A stretch of DNA of 19,273 bases, taken from JBGPOS01 sp041488155. GTDB taxonomy: Bacteria > Chloroflexota > Dehalococcoidia > Tepidiformales > Tepidiformaceae. Shown here in pieces: positions 6,940 through 14,431 of this stretch. Position 1 is the first letter of the stretch. Every line of letters starts with the position of its first letter. The position numbers and the translations under genes are program-made. The DNA is taken from assembly GCA_041488155.1 (NCBI GenBank), contig JBGPOS010000071.1:1-19273 (forward strand), read 5' to 3'. The notes beneath the pieces were generated by a model. The model was not told the DNA's origin and ran no database searches. It worked only from the letters and a program-made list of their open reading frames with translations.

Positions 6940-7062
6940 TTGGACCAGTTCGCTGCGTCGGCCACACTAGCGAGGATCGGCCAGCCTCCGTGGTGCATCC
7001 TTAGCCTTGACCTCGGTGGACGCCGCGAAGGCAACGGCTTCGTGCTCTCCCAGCCCCGCTGA
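6940..7062 (+). CDS. Possible 40-residue leader ORF before the RibD-C gene
   Basis: A TTG at 6940 follows GGAAGAGAGG by two to three bases, and the frame (LDQFAASATLARIGQPPWC ... FVLSQPR) stops with TGA at 7060-7062, four bases before the ATG of the reductase gene. A TAGACT upstream (6905-6910) could be a -10 element. The reductase ATG has no ribosome site of its own, so reinitiation after this ORF would explain its translation. The peptide resembles nothing I know, and the spacing to the TTG is short, so this stays tentative. Confidence 0.25.
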   Translation: MDQFAASATLARIGQPPWCILSLDLGGRREGNGFVLSQPR

Positions 7063-7066
7063 CCTC

Positions 7067-7798
7067 ATGGCGAAGCCCGACTACACCTCTCTCGACCTCC
7101 CGCCTGCACCCGCGGAGCGCCCCTACGTCCTCCTGAATATGGTCATGTCCGCCGACGGCAAGGTCGTGATTGAAGGCACCGAGCGGGGGATCGGCTCGAA
7201 GACCGACCAGCGCCACATGGGCGAACTGCGCGTCAACGCCGACGCCGTCCTGAACGGCGCCGGGACCCTGCGTGCGAGCGGCACGTCCTCGCGCCTGGGC
7301 GACGAACGGCTTGAGCGACTACGCATCGAGCGCGGGAAGCCGAAGTCCCCGATCGCCGCCGTCCTCTCCCGTTCTGGCGATCTGCCTCTGGACCGTCTGT
7401 TCTTCACCGCTCGTGACTTTCCAGCGGTCGTCTACCTTTCCAGCGGGGCCCCGGCGAGACGCCGCAAGGCCCTTGAAGCGACAGGACGCCCCGTCTATGG
7501 AGTCCCCGCCGGCGAAGAGCTACCGGCGATGCTTCGCCACATGCGTCGAGACCTGGAGGTCCGCGTCCTACTCGTCGAAGGCGGCCCCGACGTCAACGCC
7601 GGCCTGTTTCGCCTCGGGCTCGTCGACGAATATTTCGTGACGCTCGGCGCCCTCGTCGTCGGTGGCCGCGACACGCTCACGGCAGTCGAAGGCGACGCCC
7701 CATTCACACGCGCCACCGCGCCCCACTTGCAGTTGGTCTCCGCCGTCCCTGACGACGAAACGAACGAGGTCTACTGTCGCTACCGGGTGCTGCACTAG
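7067..7798 (+). CDS. RibD C-terminal domain (DHFR-like) reductase
   Basis: 243 residues from the ATG at 7067. It shows the RibD-C pattern in order: RPYVLLNMVMSADGKVV near the start, DQRHMGELRVNADAVLNGAG with the GAGT turn, then VLLVEGGPDVNAGLFRLGLV and DEYFVTLGALVVGG towards the end. In RibD this domain reduces the ribosylamino-pyrimidinone intermediate of riboflavin synthesis with NADPH. No deaminase domain and no other rib genes are nearby, so a stand-alone pyrimidine or related reductase is as likely as a riboflavin role. The start is uncertain: no Shine-Dalgarno precedes 7067. A GTG at 7016 lies eight bases after TAGCCT and could be a leaderless start giving 17 more residues. Confidence 0.85.
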   Translation: MAKPDYTSLDLPPAPAERPYVLLNMVMSADGKVVIEGTERGIGSKTDQRHMGELRVNADAVLNGAGTLRASGTSSRLGDERLERLRIERGKPKSPIAAVLSRSGDLPLDRLFFTARDFPAVVYLSSGAPARRRKALEATGRPVYGVPAGEELPAMLRHMRRDLEVRVLLVEGGPDVNAGLFRLGLVDEYFVTLGALVVGGRDTLTAVEGDAPFTRATAPHLQLVSAVPDDETNEVYCRYRVLH

Positions 7799-7966
7799 AG
7801 CCAACGCGTGGTAGACCCAGAGAGATTCTAAGATGCGAAAGCGCCCGGCCTAGCTGGTGCGGCGCGCAGTGGCGCTCCCAACGGCGGTTGCTTAGTCTTG
7901 CCCTGTTCTAGTGCATCTGCGACCGCTCTGACCGTCGCCACAGCGTTCAACTGGAGAGGATTCGGA

Positions 7967-8146
7967 GTGCCGGACGATCAGGGAGCTGCCTCGATCGACG
8001 AGCAGCACGTGCACCGATGGAAGATCGGGACGCCCTCAGCGGGCATCTCAATCGGACGGTGTGAGTGCGGGGTGGAGCGCACCTTCACGGACGAAGACTC
8101 GCGACCGTTCGCGATTCCCAAGCGCCGGCGGCGCCCTCTCCCCTGA
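7967..8146 (+). CDS. Tiny zinc-binding protein, HVHRW family, copy 1
   Basis: 59 residues from the GTG at 7967, chosen for GGAGAGGA about six bases upstream. H14 and H16 (HVHRWKI) and C32 and C34 (GRCECGVERTF) give a likely two-His, two-Cys zinc site, and a basic tail (PKRRRR) ends the protein. A second protein in this window (14589-14828) has the same HVHRW[KR]I ... G-x-C-x-C-G-x2-R-x-F pattern, so this is a small family, not chance. Function is unknown; the tail suggests nucleic-acid contact. It converges with, and overlaps by about 60 bases, the minus-strand gene ending at 8085. Confidence 0.65.
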   Translation: MPDDQGAASIDEQHVHRWKIGTPSAGISIGRCECGVERTFTDEDSRPFAIPKRRRRPLP

Positions 8147-8522
8147 CCTTGACTTCCGGCGCTTCAGATGAGCCGATCGGGGTTGAGCGCAGGATGATAA
8201 TGGATCCCACCAAAGAGACGAAAAGGCCTAGCGGCGCCAGATCGTTTCCGAACCGCCTATAGATACTGCCATCCAATTGCGTCGAGTACTTAAGGTGCTG
8301 AGCCTGCACCGGTGTGCTCCTGGACTCCGACCCACTTCTCCCCAGCGTGGTCACGATTGTCGGGGGCGAGCCAGCGCGCGGCTCCTGGTGGCGACACCCG
8401 GTGGCGACTTCGCGGGTCGACGCCCGCTCCACGCGCCAGCCTCGCTTCTCCATGGCAAGAGCGTCGCGCCGATAGTCCTCGTCGCTGCGATAGTGTTTCC
8501 TCACTTCGACACGGGCCGGCAT
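8085..8522 (-). CDS. Hypothetical protein with a YRSDEDY N-terminus and a late hydrophobic segment
   Basis: 145 residues from the ATG at 8522 (a GTG two codons upstream is an alternative, with GGGAG about ten bases before it). The start MPARVEVRKHYRSDEDYRRD then ALAMEKRGWRVERAST fits small proteins with a 'Y-x-S-x-x-D-Y-x-x-D-A-x-x-M-x-x-x-G-W-x-V' opening, often followed by a membrane helix. Here a hydrophobic stretch (LAPLGLFVSLVGSIIIL) lies near residue 105-121. The middle is low in recognisable structure and codon bias weakens, so the frame beyond about residue 60 may be decayed. The tail overlaps the convergent zinc-protein gene. The N-terminal third is convincing; the rest is not. Confidence 0.45.
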   Translation of the reverse strand: MPARVEVRKHYRSDEDYRRDALAMEKRGWRVERASTREVATGCRHQEPRAGSPPTIVTTLGRSGSESRSTPVQAQHLKYSTQLDGSIYRRFGNDLAPLGLFVSLVGSIIILRSTPIGSSEAPEVKVRGEGAAGAWESRTVASLRP

Positions 8523-8609
8523 CGACACAAGAGTTGAGCTCCCTGCTGGACGCAATCTGCGACGGAAGTCTAGAACCAACCAGCCTTAGACCAGACCCGG
8601 CGACCGACC

Positions 8610-9539
8610 TCAGTGAGCATGCCCGTCCTGCTTGAGGAAGCGTTCGATATCCTCGATCAACTCCTCATTGGCGACGAGGCTCGCCGTCTCCTTCGCTGGC
8701 TTGAGGTAGGTGCCCGCCAGCGAGTCGGTGAGCGACGAGTACTCCTCTTCCATCTGGCGGACAACCTCGCCCATCTCGGCGGATCGCTCCAATGCTTCAT
8801 CCGCAGACTCCCGGACTTTCTCAGACTGTGCTCGCAGCCACTCTAGGGGTGTGCGGCAGCCGGCCAACCGGTCGATTACCTCGGTCAAGGCGACGATCGC
8901 CGATGGACTGGGCACTACTCCCAGGTAGTTCGGGACGAGCACCGTCAGGCCAGCGGCGGCCTGGTCTGGACCCCCGTGACGGGCGCAAAGGAGTTCTGAG
9001 AAATCGATGGGGCCCTCATAGTTGCGAGGCATGGCTAACAATCCCAGCTGGTCCGCCAGCGCTTTGTCGTCGGCGGTGAGGCGTAGAAGGACGGGTCGGG
9101 TGTGCGGCAACGGGGCCGGCCAGGAACGCAGGATGACGAGATCACGGACGCCGTTGATAGATGCGACGAAGCCTTCAAGCGTCTCAGCGAAGGTTCGCCA
9201 TTTGAGCTGCGGCTCGACGCCTACTAGCACCAGCATGTCGCGCCGGCTCTCTTGCGGACTGAGCAAGTAGATGCGGTTTGTCGGCCAGTCGACCATCCGC
9301 CGCTCCCCGTCCAACCGAATCGTTGGGCGGGCAACTGTGAAGTCGTAGAACGGTTCTGGATCGAATTCAGCGACCAGCTTCCCGTTGTGGACGCTCAACA
9401 GGTAGCCCAGGGTTGCCGCCGCGGATGTGTTATAGCCGTCCCTGCCAACGAAGGCCGCGATCAGAACCGGCTCCCGGAGGGATCCGACTTCTTGCAGTTC
9501 GCTTAAGAACTCAAAATTCGTGGCCCAGGACCTCCACAC
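8610..9539 (-). CDS. PAC2-family protein
   Basis: 309 residues. The N-terminal two thirds fit the PAC2 fold (proteasome-assembly-chaperone-like, ATP-grasp-related): PVLIAAFVGRDGYNTSAAAT, then EFDPEPFYDFTVARPTIRL, and a central LVLVGVEPQLKWRTFAETL strand-helix unit with GVRDLVILRSW. The C-terminal part (about 225-309) is a charged helical region consistent with a coiled coil, as in actinobacterial PAC2 proteins. The biochemical role of bacterial PAC2 proteins is not settled. The reading frame begins with GTG at 9539. Oddly the only good ribosome site (GGAGG, 9535-9531) lies inside the frame and points to an ACG at 9521-9519, so the true start is uncertain by a few codons. It follows a tiny zinc gene by 51 bases. 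Confidence 0.8.
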   Translation of the reverse strand: MWRSWATNFEFLSELQEVGSLREPVLIAAFVGRDGYNTSAAATLGYLLSVHNGKLVAEFDPEPFYDFTVARPTIRLDGERRMVDWPTNRIYLLSPQESRRDMLVLVGVEPQLKWRTFAETLEGFVASINGVRDLVILRSWPAPLPHTRPVLLRLTADDKALADQLGLLAMPRNYEGPIDFSELLCARHGGPDQAAAGLTVLVPNYLGVVPSPSAIVALTEVIDRLAGCRTPLEWLRAQSEKVRESADEALERSAEMGEVVRQMEEEYSSLTDSLAGTYLKPAKETASLVANEELIEDIERFLKQDGHAH

Positions 9540-9590
9540 ACCAGTATATGGCGCGCTCGCTTGACCCCCGTACCTCCCCTGGTCGTCGAG

Positions 9591-9767
9591 CTATCCCTTT
9601 CTCGTTCGCTGGATCGCCAACTGCTGGTCGTAGATATCGGCTAGCTGGCGACCCCATTTCGGGCAGAAAAGGCGAAGCTTGAACTTGGACGAACCCGCGA
9701 TTGGGCGCCGTTCCTCTTTACAGGTCACCTCCGCACCGCACTGGTGGCAATAGCGCTTGTGGACCAT
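9591..9767 (-). CDS. Tiny zinc-ribbon-like protein, 58 residues
   Basis: The start at 9767 is fixed by GAAGGAGGTC seven bases upstream. C7-x2-C10 (RYCHQCGAEVTC) and a C-terminal LFCPKWGRQL make a ribbon-like shape. The second knuckle reads CPKW where CPKC is usual, so the zinc site may use C16 instead or may be lost. The protein is basic and ends TRTRKG-like (RTRKG). It is the first gene of a pair with the PAC2 gene 51 bases downstream and is divergent from the membrane-anchored gene at 9939. Function unknown. Confidence 0.65.
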   Translation of the reverse strand: MVHKRYCHQCGAEVTCKEERRPIAGSSKFKLRLFCPKWGRQLADIYDQQLAIQRTRKG

Positions 9768-9938
9768 CGGTCTGACCTCCTTCGGGATCGAAATCTCCCT
9801 CGTGTAGAGGTCCGGGACGCCAGAGAAATGGCGAGTCCATGCTGGGCCCTGTGCTATACCGAGCAGGCATGCACCTGGCTCTCGATTCGGTGATGTCATC
9901 GGCGTTCCCAGTCCGTCCTTGCCATCAGAGGGCGGGTG

Positions 9939-10667
9939 ATGGCTAAGCGGGGGACGTTCCACGGCGCGGTCGAGCGCGGATGGGCCCGCTTCCGCAAGCT
10001 CCCCTTGGTAGCGAAGGGACCGATCATCGCGGTGACGGTGCTCGTTGTGCTGGGGATCATCGGGGCGATCATGCGCGCCGGCGAGACCAAGAAAGGGACC
10101 ACGATCGCGCCGACCACCGTCGCCGAGACCGCCGTTGCAACTGCAACCGTCACAGCCCGCGCGCCCACGGTGGAGCCCACTGCCACACCGCCAAGCCCGA
10201 CGCCCGTCCCCTCACCGACCCCACTCGTCAGTTCCTCTCGCGGGAGTCCGCTGCCCATCGGGACCAGCGCTATGGTCGGCGTTTGGAGCGTCAAGGTTAG
10301 CTTCGTTCGACGCAATGCGACCCCGGACGTGCTGGCCGCAGATCGTTCCAATGGCCCTCCAGCCCCTGGACAGCAGTTCTTCATGGTCGGGATCAGCGCG
10401 ACCTACCTGGGCGACGGAGAACAAGCCAGTCTGTCCCCAGATCTGCTCTTTGCCCCCATCGGCGCAGCCAACGTCGCCTACCAGCCGAGTGACGGGTGCG
10501 GCGTCATCCTCGATCCGCTGGACGACCTCCGAGAGGTACCAAGAGGCCAAACGACCTCGGGCAACCTCTGCTGGTCGGTGAAGAGTTCTGACCTCGAGTC
10601 GCTCTTGTTGTCGGTGACCGTAATTCTTTCCCAGGACGGCCAGCGAGCCTGGTTCGCCCTCAGGTAG
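9939..10667 (+). CDS. Membrane-anchored protein with Thr/Pro linker and DUF4352-like domain
   Basis: 242 residues from the ATG at 9939 (AGAGGG seven bases upstream; the preceding GTG is the only close alternative). Layout: basic cytoplasmic N-terminus, one membrane helix (about 28-46), a Thr/Ala/Pro-rich linker (about 53-98) and an extracellular domain. The domain has PIGTSAMVGVWSVKV, then GQQFFMVGISATYLG, and a closing LLLSVTVILSQDGQRAWFAL, the strand order of DUF4352/telokin-like immunoglobulin folds. Two Cys (GCGVIL and NLCWSV) could form a disulfide. Such proteins are surface exposed with unknown ligands. It is transcribed divergently from the zinc/PAC2 pair. Confidence 0.75.
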   Translation: MAKRGTFHGAVERGWARFRKLPLVAKGPIIAVTVLVVLGIIGAIMRAGETKKGTTIAPTTVAETAVATATVTARAPTVEPTATPPSPTPVPSPTPLVSSSRGSPLPIGTSAMVGVWSVKVSFVRRNATPDVLAADRSNGPPAPGQQFFMVGISATYLGDGEQASLSPDLLFAPIGAANVAYQPSDGCGVILDPLDDLREVPRGQTTSGNLCWSVKSSDLESLLLSVTVILSQDGQRAWFALR

Positions 10668-10787
10668 TAGCCGCACAAGCCGGGAGTCCCCGCCGCTCAT
10701 TGCCTTCCGCTCCGCGTCCCCGTCGCAAGCCCTGCCGCAGCCGGGACGTTCGCACTGTCCGCCGAAGGGAAGAGCGCGTCGCCCCCG

Positions 10788-10793
10788 TATCAT
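10788..10793 (+). promoter_or_regulatory. -10 element of a leaderless promoter (TATCAT)
   Basis: TATCAT ends exactly seven bases before the ATG at 10801, so transcription would start at or near the A of the start codon. No Shine-Dalgarno precedes the gene and no clear -35 box is seen. The same layout occurs at 11147 and 15530. Confidence 0.5.
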
Positions 10794-10800
10794 GCGGGCC

Positions 10801-11025
10801 ATGGATCTGCTAACGGCCTACGGGGTCGTGGCCGTCGTTTCGATGCTGTTGTTCTACGCGCTGGAGGGGCGGCACGCGGCGTTTGTCATGGCCTTTGCGG
10901 GGGCATGCCTTGCATCCTCGGCCTATGGATTCCTGCAAGGTGCTTGGCCCTTCGGCGGCGTGGAACTGGTGTGGTCCGCCGTCGCGATGCGCCGTTGGCA
11001 ACTGCGGCGCGCGCCCCCAAGGTGA
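10801..11025 (+). CDS. Small membrane protein, 74 residues
   Basis: Two hydrophobic segments (about 5-20 and 27-46) are followed by AWPFGGVELVWSAVAMRRW and an Arg-rich tail, so a two- or three-helix inner-membrane protein with the tail inside is likely. The ATG at 10801 is chosen over 10792 because it sits seven bases after TATCAT and begins the hydrophobic part. I recognise no specific family; small proteins with a 'GFLxGAWPFGxVExVW' ending are common hypothetical proteins. It lies between the DUF4352-like gene and the Mrp gene on the same strand. Confidence 0.65.
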   Translation: MDLLTAYGVVAVVSMLLFYALEGRHAAFVMAFAGACLASSAYGFLQGAWPFGGVELVWSAVAMRRWQLRRAPPR

Positions 11026-11146
11026 TTGAGTGCTCCGGGCAGGCGCAAGGCGTCGCCACTTGCTATCCAAGTCTCCTTGAAGCGACGCAATGGGAAGACG
11101 ATGTCAGGCGGGCGGCCGACTAGGCTCGGTGAGTTCGTACAGCCGG

Positions 11147-11152
11147 TAGAAT
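11147..11152 (+). promoter_or_regulatory. -10 element of a leaderless promoter (TAGAAT) for the Mrp gene
   Basis: TAGAAT ends seven bases before the GTG at 11160, and no ribosome binding site is present. This predicts a leaderless message starting at the GTG. Confidence 0.55.
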
Positions 11153-11159
11153 TTGTGCC

Positions 11160-11942
11160 GTGGACATCGAGCACCCGTCCCCACCCGAGCATCTTCTATT
11201 GGTTTCAAGCGCCAAAGGCGGCGTCGGGAAGACGACGGTCGCCGTCAACCTCGCGCTCGCGCTTCGCGAGCTAGGAGGCAAGGTCGGGCTGTTTGACGCG
11301 GACCTCTACGGCCCCGACGTCCCTGAGATGCTCGGCTTACGACGAACGAAGCCGGCCACCGCTTGGGTCGCCGGTGCACGGGCGCAGACTACCCCCACGA
11401 TATCGCCGGTCGAGCGGTACGGCCTTCGCGTGATGTCCATCGGTTTCCTCGTAGGGAGCGCCAACGCCGTGGCGCCGGACCCGATGTTTGCGGGCCGGCT
11501 GATGCTGCAGTTGTTCCGCGACACGAAGTGGGGTGAACTCGACTGGCTCATCGTCGACCTTCCGCCTGGCACGGGCGAGCCACAGACGACGCTTATCCGG
11601 GGACTCTCCGAGCCAAGAGCGATCCTCGTCACGACCCCGCAGCAACTCGCCGTTCTCGACACCGGACGCGCCGTCGACCACCTTCGGCAACTCTCGGTAC
11701 CCATCCTCGGGGTTGTCCACAACATGGCGTATTTCGCCTGCCCGCACTGCGGCGAACGAACGCGAGTCTTCGCTGAAGCCCGGGGCCAACTTGAATCGCC
11801 CCTTGCAGCGATTCCTGTTCTCGCGGCGATGCCGCTCCTTCCGGATCAGGCCTCGGCTCGGGGACGAGCAGCTGGCGCAGGAGCTGACGAACCCGATTCG
11901 CTCTGGTTGGGCCTTGCCCGCTCCATCGTCTCGGCGATCTGA
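11160..11942 (+). CDS. Mrp/ApbC/NBP35-family P-loop ATPase
   Basis: 260 residues. The deviant Walker A motif (SSAKGGVGKTT, K19 and K24) lies at the N-terminus, followed by VGLFDADLYGPDVPEMLGL, the typical Mrp segment after the P-loop. LDWLIVDLPPGTGEPQ is the Walker B region, and NMAYFACPHCGER carries the conserved C194-x2-C197 pair. Mrp/ApbC proteins bind and hand on iron-sulfur clusters in the cytoplasm, with the CxxC pair bridging the cluster at the dimer interface. No N-terminal DUF59 domain is fused. Length is normal for the short form. The GTG at 11160 fits a leaderless message. No other iron-sulfur genes are adjacent. Confidence 0.9.
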   Translation: MDIEHPSPPEHLLLVSSAKGGVGKTTVAVNLALALRELGGKVGLFDADLYGPDVPEMLGLRRTKPATAWVAGARAQTTPTISPVERYGLRVMSIGFLVGSANAVAPDPMFAGRLMLQLFRDTKWGELDWLIVDLPPGTGEPQTTLIRGLSEPRAILVTTPQQLAVLDTGRAVDHLRQLSVPILGVVHNMAYFACPHCGERTRVFAEARGQLESPLAAIPVLAAMPLLPDQASARGRAAGAGADEPDSLWLGLARSIVSAI

Positions 11943-11974
11943 ATTCGCCGCACCCGGCTCGCACAGCGACTCTT

Positions 11975-11989
11975 CGGGGAGGCCCCCCG
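11975..11989 (+). terminator. Weak hairpin after the Mrp gene
   Basis: CGGGG, five bases, CCCCG, 33 bases after the Mrp stop. No T-run follows, so this is a low-confidence terminator or a chance GC hairpin. Confidence 0.25.
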
Positions 11990-12213
11990 TTCGAGCGCCC
12001 GATCCGAGCGGAGTGCAATCTCGGGCGCGACGGGGTCACTGGCTGCTCGTCGCTGGTCGTCACGATGATGCGATGGTGTCGGTCCTTCGGCAGGTTTGGT
12101 CCGCTCCCCAACGAGCCGGAGTAGGCGCGGCTGCGATGCTGGATACGCAAGTGTATTTGACCAATTTCCGCCCCTGCGCCGTACCTGGCCTCATGGCGGA
12201 TAGGTCGCCCGTA
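11990..12213. other. Gene-poor stretch after the Mrp gene
   Basis: I see no convincing gene. Open frames cross it on both strands but have no ribosome site, no recognisable motif and no start near a promoter. It separates the Mrp gene from the tRNA-Arg half and the GH13 gene on the other strand. Confidence 0.4.
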
Positions 12214-12251
12214 TTAGGAAACCACTGCTCTATCCGCTGAGCTACGGGGGC
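12214..12251 (-). pseudogene. 5' half of a tRNA-Arg(CCT) gene
   Basis: On the minus strand from 12251: acceptor strand GCCCCCG, TA, a perfect D-arm (GCTC AGCGGATA GAGC), one base, anticodon stem GTGGT and a loop TTCCTAA with anticodon CCT. After the loop the sequence no longer fits: the next bases (TACGG) do not pair with GTGGT, no TTCGA T-loop follows, and only an imperfect CAGGGGC at 12176-12170 could match the acceptor. The 5' half is too exact to be chance. It is a tRNA cut in the anticodon loop by recombination, an intron-containing tRNA whose 3' exon I cannot find, or a decayed copy. Confidence 0.6.
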
Positions 12252-12607
12252 ACGCTCTCAGGATTCGCACGGATCTGGATTGACTCGAGATCCGCTGCTC
12301 TCCGGCTGTTGGCCACCGGCCGCTATCTGCCTAAACATGGAAAACCTCGCCCGGGACATTCGCCGAGGATCGATGTGCGAGCAACGAGGCCTTCCGTGGA
12401 AGTGGTCAGCGACGCCTGGTGAGTGTACCAAACCCTGTGCTCTGACCATCCCGAATCCGTCAACGGGTTTCCACGCCTTCCGTCACGGGTTCCCTCGCTG
12501 TGCCTGGGCGAGAGCGGCAAAGGGGGTGAGCTGATGAGGTGAGACGATGGAGTCGCGGCGGCGTTCAGAGTCTTGACCCGCGGGCACCTTAAGCTCTCGG
12601 CGAGTGG
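12252..12607. other. Gene-poor stretch with a faint recombinase-like fragment
   Basis: No complete gene is recognised. One plus-strand frame (about 12280-12534) contains TGFHAFRHGF near 12466-12495, which looks like the HxLRH box of tyrosine recombinases, but nothing around it matches the rest of that family and no start signal is clear. It may be a relic of an integrated element beside the broken tRNA, or chance. Confidence 0.25.
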
Positions 12608-14431
12608 TCACTCATCCTGGGAGAACATCAACACCGAGTACGGTCCGCACTCGACGTCCGCTGCCGCCAGCTGACCATCGTATTCGAAGGCCTCGGCCAG
12701 TACGTGATCGCAGAGCGAGCCGCAGTAGTCTTCTCCGTATCGCCGGCCATCGCTGTTGAAGCGGAGCTTCCATCGGCCGGCGCGCGGGAACCCGACGCGG
12801 TAGCCTGTCCGGTGGTGGTTGGCGAAGTTCATCACCACCACGACGTCGCCGCGGGGCGCCGACTGGTGCCAACGGTGGTACGCGATCATCCTGTCGGCTT
12901 CGTTGACGTGATGGACGTTGATCCCCTGGCCAGACAGGCCGCGGCTGACGCCAGCGCGATTTAAGCGCAGGGCCACCAAATCCGTGTACAGCCGGAGGAC
13001 TCCCGAGTACTTGGTCGCGAGCTCCCAGTCGAGGCCAACCGAGTCCTGGAACCACCCACTTGAAAGGAACTCCTGTCCCTGGAAAAGCATTGGTATACCC
13101 GGTGCGGTCAAGACGAGGGCCGCGCCCTGCGCTGAGCGTTTGCGAGCGGCCCATGCCCCTGCGTCACCGGGCGCAATCTCTTCTGGGACTCGCGCTCGCC
13201 CGTTCGCGACTTCGTCATGGGACTCGGTGTAGACAACGCGCTGGAAGACATCGTCGTTATATCGATGCATCAGCGCGTCACGCACCACAGACATCGAACG
13301 TTCCTCGTCGCGCGGAGTTATGAGCGCCGCGCGGATGGGGTGAACAAACGCGGCATCCCACTGCGAGCCGAAGCCGCCTCCGCTCATCCTCGTTACGGCA
13401 GGGTCGTTCTGCATGTCCTCCGCAATGAGCAACTTGTGGGGGAAGAGTTCGCGTAGTTCGGCGGTGACATCCCTCATCAGGCGCCAGCCATCGGGGAGGT
13501 CCTGGCTCGGTTCAGTGTTAACGGAACGGATGAAAGCGGTCTGGTCCCAGCGCAGCCCATCGAGGTGGTAGTCGCGAAGCCACATGAGCGCGTTGTCGCG
13601 AATGAACGCCCTTACCTCGGGCCGGCCGTAATCCGGCCGGGTCGCGCCCCAGGGCGTGTGGTTGCGCCAGTCGTTGTAGAAGTAGATCCCGCCCTGGTCG
13701 TACTCGTGCCATCCGCCAAACTGCCAGAGGTCGAGGTCGCTGGGCCCGAAGTGGTTGTAGACGACGTCCAGGATGACGGCGAAACCGTAACGGTGGGCCT
13801 CCTTCACGAACCTTCGAAAAGCAGATGGCCCGCCGTAACTTGATTCGACTGCGAAGATGTGCGACGGGTTGTAGCCCCATGAGCGATCCCCGGCGAATTC
13901 GGCGACTGGCATGATCTGAATTGCATTGATACCGAGGCGCCGAAGGTGGGCGAATTTCTCAGCGACGCCTGCGAACAGGCCATTCGCATTGCCCGGCTCC
14001 CGAGAGAACGTTCCCACGTGCAATTCATAGATGACCAGTTCGTTCCACGGCGCTATCTGAAAGTCGTCGTCTTCCCAATCGAACGCCCCGTCGCCTACTA
14101 CTGCATTTCCGGCGGAGTTTGAAACTCGCATCGCGTAGGGATCAATATGGTCGTGGTCGCGGCCCCCCTGTGTCACGCGGTAGCGATACTCGTCTCCCAC
14201 GCCCGCACCTGGGACGTCGACGTACCAGTGCCCGCCGTCCTCCCCAGCCATCGCGAACTCGCCGGTCGCCCAGGAGTTGAACGAGCCGCGAACGGAAACG
14301 TTCGTTGCCTGCGGTGCCCAGAGTCGAAATGCGACGCCGTCGGGGTGGGGCAGTGCGCCCATTCCAGCGTGTATCACCGCACCGGCGGCGACAGTCAAGA
14401 TGTCGACAACAGCCTGTCCGTGCTCGCCCAT
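12608..14431 (-). CDS. GH13 alpha-amylase-family enzyme, branching-enzyme-like
   Basis: 607 residues from the ATG at 14431; ATG 14362 (GMGALPHPDG) and GTG 14377 are alternatives, since none has a clear ribosome site. An N-terminal CBM48-like domain (FRLWAPQATNVSVRGSFNSW, about 35-54) precedes the catalytic barrel. Conserved GH13 regions are LDVVYNHFG (221-229), GLRWD with nucleophile D296, LLIAED with acid/base E338, and YTESHDEVANG with D406. GIPMLFQGQEFL follows, and a C-terminal beta domain ends in YSVLMFSQDE. The ESHDEVANGRARVPEE form of region IV fits a branching-enzyme-like group acting on alpha-1,4/1,6 glucans in the cytoplasm. No glycogen synthase or trehalose genes are adjacent, so the exact reaction is open. 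Two tiny genes sit just upstream. Confidence 0.85.
   Translation of the reverse strand: MGEHGQAVVDILTVAAGAVIHAGMGALPHPDGVAFRLWAPQATNVSVRGSFNSWATGEFAMAGEDGGHWYVDVPGAGVGDEYRYRVTQGGRDHDHIDPYAMRVSNSAGNAVVGDGAFDWEDDDFQIAPWNELVIYELHVGTFSREPGNANGLFAGVAEKFAHLRRLGINAIQIMPVAEFAGDRSWGYNPSHIFAVESSYGGPSAFRRFVKEAHRYGFAVILDVVYNHFGPSDLDLWQFGGWHEYDQGGIYFYNDWRNHTPWGATRPDYGRPEVRAFIRDNALMWLRDYHLDGLRWDQTAFIRSVNTEPSQDLPDGWRLMRDVTAELRELFPHKLLIAEDMQNDPAVTRMSGGGFGSQWDAAFVHPIRAALITPRDEERSMSVVRDALMHRYNDDVFQRVVYTESHDEVANGRARVPEEIAPGDAGAWAARKRSAQGAALVLTAPGIPMLFQGQEFLSSGWFQDSVGLDWELATKYSGVLRLYTDLVALRLNRAGVSRGLSGQGINVHHVNEADRMIAYHRWHQSAPRGDVVVVMNFANHHRTGYRVGFPRAGRWKLRFNSDGRRYGEDYCGSLCDHVLAEAFEYDGQLAAADVECGPYSVLMFSQDE

Noticed and set aside
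12170..12251. Complete 82-base tRNA on the minus strand
   Set aside because: The acceptor could pair with one mismatch, but the anticodon 3' stem fails to pair and there is no TTCGA T-loop, so only the 5' half is credible.
12251..12330. Circularly permuted tRNA with its 3' half upstream
   Set aside because: No CGGGGGC acceptor strand and no proper T-arm were found upstream on the minus strand.
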